Shown here piece by piece: positions 63,378-64,000 of a DNA stretch of 64,000 nucleotides; the first letter of the stretch is position 1; the number at the start of each line of letters is the position of its first letter. The translations under genes were made by a program, and so were the position numbers. The DNA lies in the NCBI RefSeq assembly GCF_000146165.2, contig NC_004347.2, positions 558,001 through 622,000 on the forward strand, written 5' to 3'. Under the pieces are notes generated by a model. The model had not been told where the DNA came from and searched no databases. It worked only from the letters and a program-made list of their open reading frames with translations. This DNA comes from Shewanella oneidensis MR-1 (lineage in GTDB: Bacteria; Pseudomonadota; Gammaproteobacteria; Enterobacterales; Shewanellaceae).

Positions 63378-63833
63378 ATGCGTATTCAACAATTACGTGA
63401 TTTACTTGAGTATGTGGCGAACTGCCGCTTAGATATGGCGCAACTCTATGGCCGACTAAACAATCAGGCCGACTCCGCCCGTGTGAAGATGATGTTGGAG
63501 TATTTTGAATCTCATCAAAAACATGTCGCTGAAAAATTGCGTGATTATATGGATGAGGCACCCGTAAGAGTATTAGATACTTGGTATAAAGACTTTGTAT
63601 TTGAAGATTTTACTAAGCGTTGTCAAGATACTATGTTGCCAGCGAACATGAATGAAGATGATGTGTTGAATCTACACCTCGACTTAGAAAACCGCTTGAT
63701 TGGGTTACTGGAAAAAACCGTTAATTCAACCACCGCAGAAGATGCACGCACAGCTTTAGAGGGGTTAATTCGCGTTGAGAAAATCCAGCAGCAACGTTTA
63801 GTGCACAGCACCATTCGGATGGATGATATCTAA
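63378..63833 (+). CDS. helical protein, possibly ferritin-like, unknown
   Basis: A 151-residue soluble protein that appears almost wholly helical, with long amphipathic helices. FESHQKH near residue 38 (an ExxH-like pair), DLENRL near 107 and RVEKIQQQR near 136 sit in positions compatible with a four-helix bundle metal site, but this is only suggestive. GGAG 9 bases upstream fixes the ATG at 63378. I do not recognise the family. It stands alone beside the IS end. Confidence 0.65.
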   Translation: MRIQQLRDLLEYVANCRLDMAQLYGRLNNQADSARVKMMLEYFESHQKHVAEKLRDYMDEAPVRVLDTWYKDFVFEDFTKRCQDTMLPANMNEDDVLNLHLDLENRLIGLLEKTVNSTTAEDARTALEGLIRVEKIQQQRLVHSTIRMDDI

Positions 63834-63860
63834 TTTATCGATAGTTTATTTGCCTTAGGA

Positions 63861-64000
63861 GGGCGTTCAAAATTCTGTGTCAGGCTAATTTTTAAATTTC
63901 TAGCACGCTATCTAAACGTCCTTCAAAATAAATCGCTAACTGAGATAAACAAAGGCTCCAATTGTGGATTGGCATAGTCCATTTATCTGAGGCGTTTAAT
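63861..64000 (-). mobile_element. IS256-family insertion sequence, one end
   Basis: The end of an insertion sequence enters from the right edge. The probable terminal repeat begins at GGGCGTTCAAAATTCTGTGT (63861), containing the AATTCTGTGTCA block typical of IS256-type ends, and the transposase stop lies 31 bp inside it. The other end and the target duplication are outside or cannot be identified. Confidence 0.75.
63892..64000 (-). CDS. IS256-family transposase, C-terminal end
   Basis: The last 35 residues of a transposase, open to the window edge. [20 protein letters not shown] matches the conserved C-terminus of IS256-type transposases (KWTMPI-x-NW), followed by [11 protein letters not shown] and a stop. 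The catalytic DDE residues lie outside the window. It is the 3' end of the gene in the insertion sequence described at 63861. Confidence 0.8.
   Translation of the reverse strand, partial: LNASDKWTMPIHNWSLCLSQLAIYFEGRLDSVLEI

Noticed and set aside
1-64000. CRISPR array, prophage, integron or toxin-antitoxin module
   Set aside because: No short regular repeats with unique spacers, phage genes, attC sites or recognisable toxin pairs were seen. The only tandem repeats are the tRNA units.

Overview
The window looks like a chromosomal segment of a marine or aquatic gammaproteobacterium of the genus Shewanella. This is inferred from protein families and gene order recognised from memory, not from a database search. 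Supporting signs are the mscM-psd-rsgA-orn-tRNA-Gly block (the gene order also known from E. coli), several small families common in Alteromonadales (DUF3016, DUF3392, TorF-type porin, DUF3530, DUF2927), and a dense complement of c-di-GMP and two-component genes.

Layout. 1-1.6 kb: end of an arsenic operon (GAPDH C-terminus plus ArsJ). 1.6-5.5 kb: DUF2927 protein, a beta-CASP metallo-beta-lactamase RNase-like protein behind a structured leader, and a QEGLA-motif metallopeptidase-like protein. 6.4-10.8 kb: a CHASE-PAS histidine kinase, a single-domain response regulator and a REC-GGDEF-EAL protein in one operon. 10.9-24.2 kb: housekeeping and small unknown genes (rimK, TorF porin, HU, tandem-receiver protein, DUF4240, DUF3016, EAL-CBS-GGDEF protein, TraB/GumN, cmoM, MaoC, fhs). 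24.3-25.9 kb: an MscS-type channel gene broken by an in-frame TGA. 26.9-30.2 kb: a zinc-uptake-like operon (small metal-binding protein, His-rich outer-membrane beta-barrel, substrate-binding protein, permease) with no ATPase gene. 30.4-36 kb: plsC, rraB, a REC-CheC/diguanylate cyclase pair, a crotonase gene with a FadR-like operator, and DUF3530. 36.3-47.5 kb: rapA, PhoH, a large hybrid histidine kinase whose N-terminus is frameshifted, and a DUF5117-type zinc protease. 47.5-55 kb: Hanks-type kinase, tpm, bfd, Aer-like chemoreceptor, 2-hydroxyacid dehydrogenase, DUF3392, glycerophosphodiesterase. 55-62 kb: mscM, a frameshifted EamA transporter, psd, rsgA, orn. 62-62.9 kb: four identical tRNA-Gly(GCC) genes in about 200-bp repeats, each preceded by a degenerate tRNA-like element. 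At the right edge a helical protein of unknown function is followed by the end of an IS256-family insertion sequence.

Three genes carry single-base lesions (mscS nonsense, hybrid kinase N-terminal frameshift, EamA frameshift); either these are real strain-specific inactivations or the underlying assembly has base-level errors. The strongest candidates for something undescribed are the tRNA-Gly/tRNA-like array, two apparent three-way-junction RNA elements upstream of an RNase-like gene and of phoH, a nested perfect inverted repeat upstream of an Aer-like receptor, and the ATPase-less zinc operon. All functional statements rest on motif recognition by eye.
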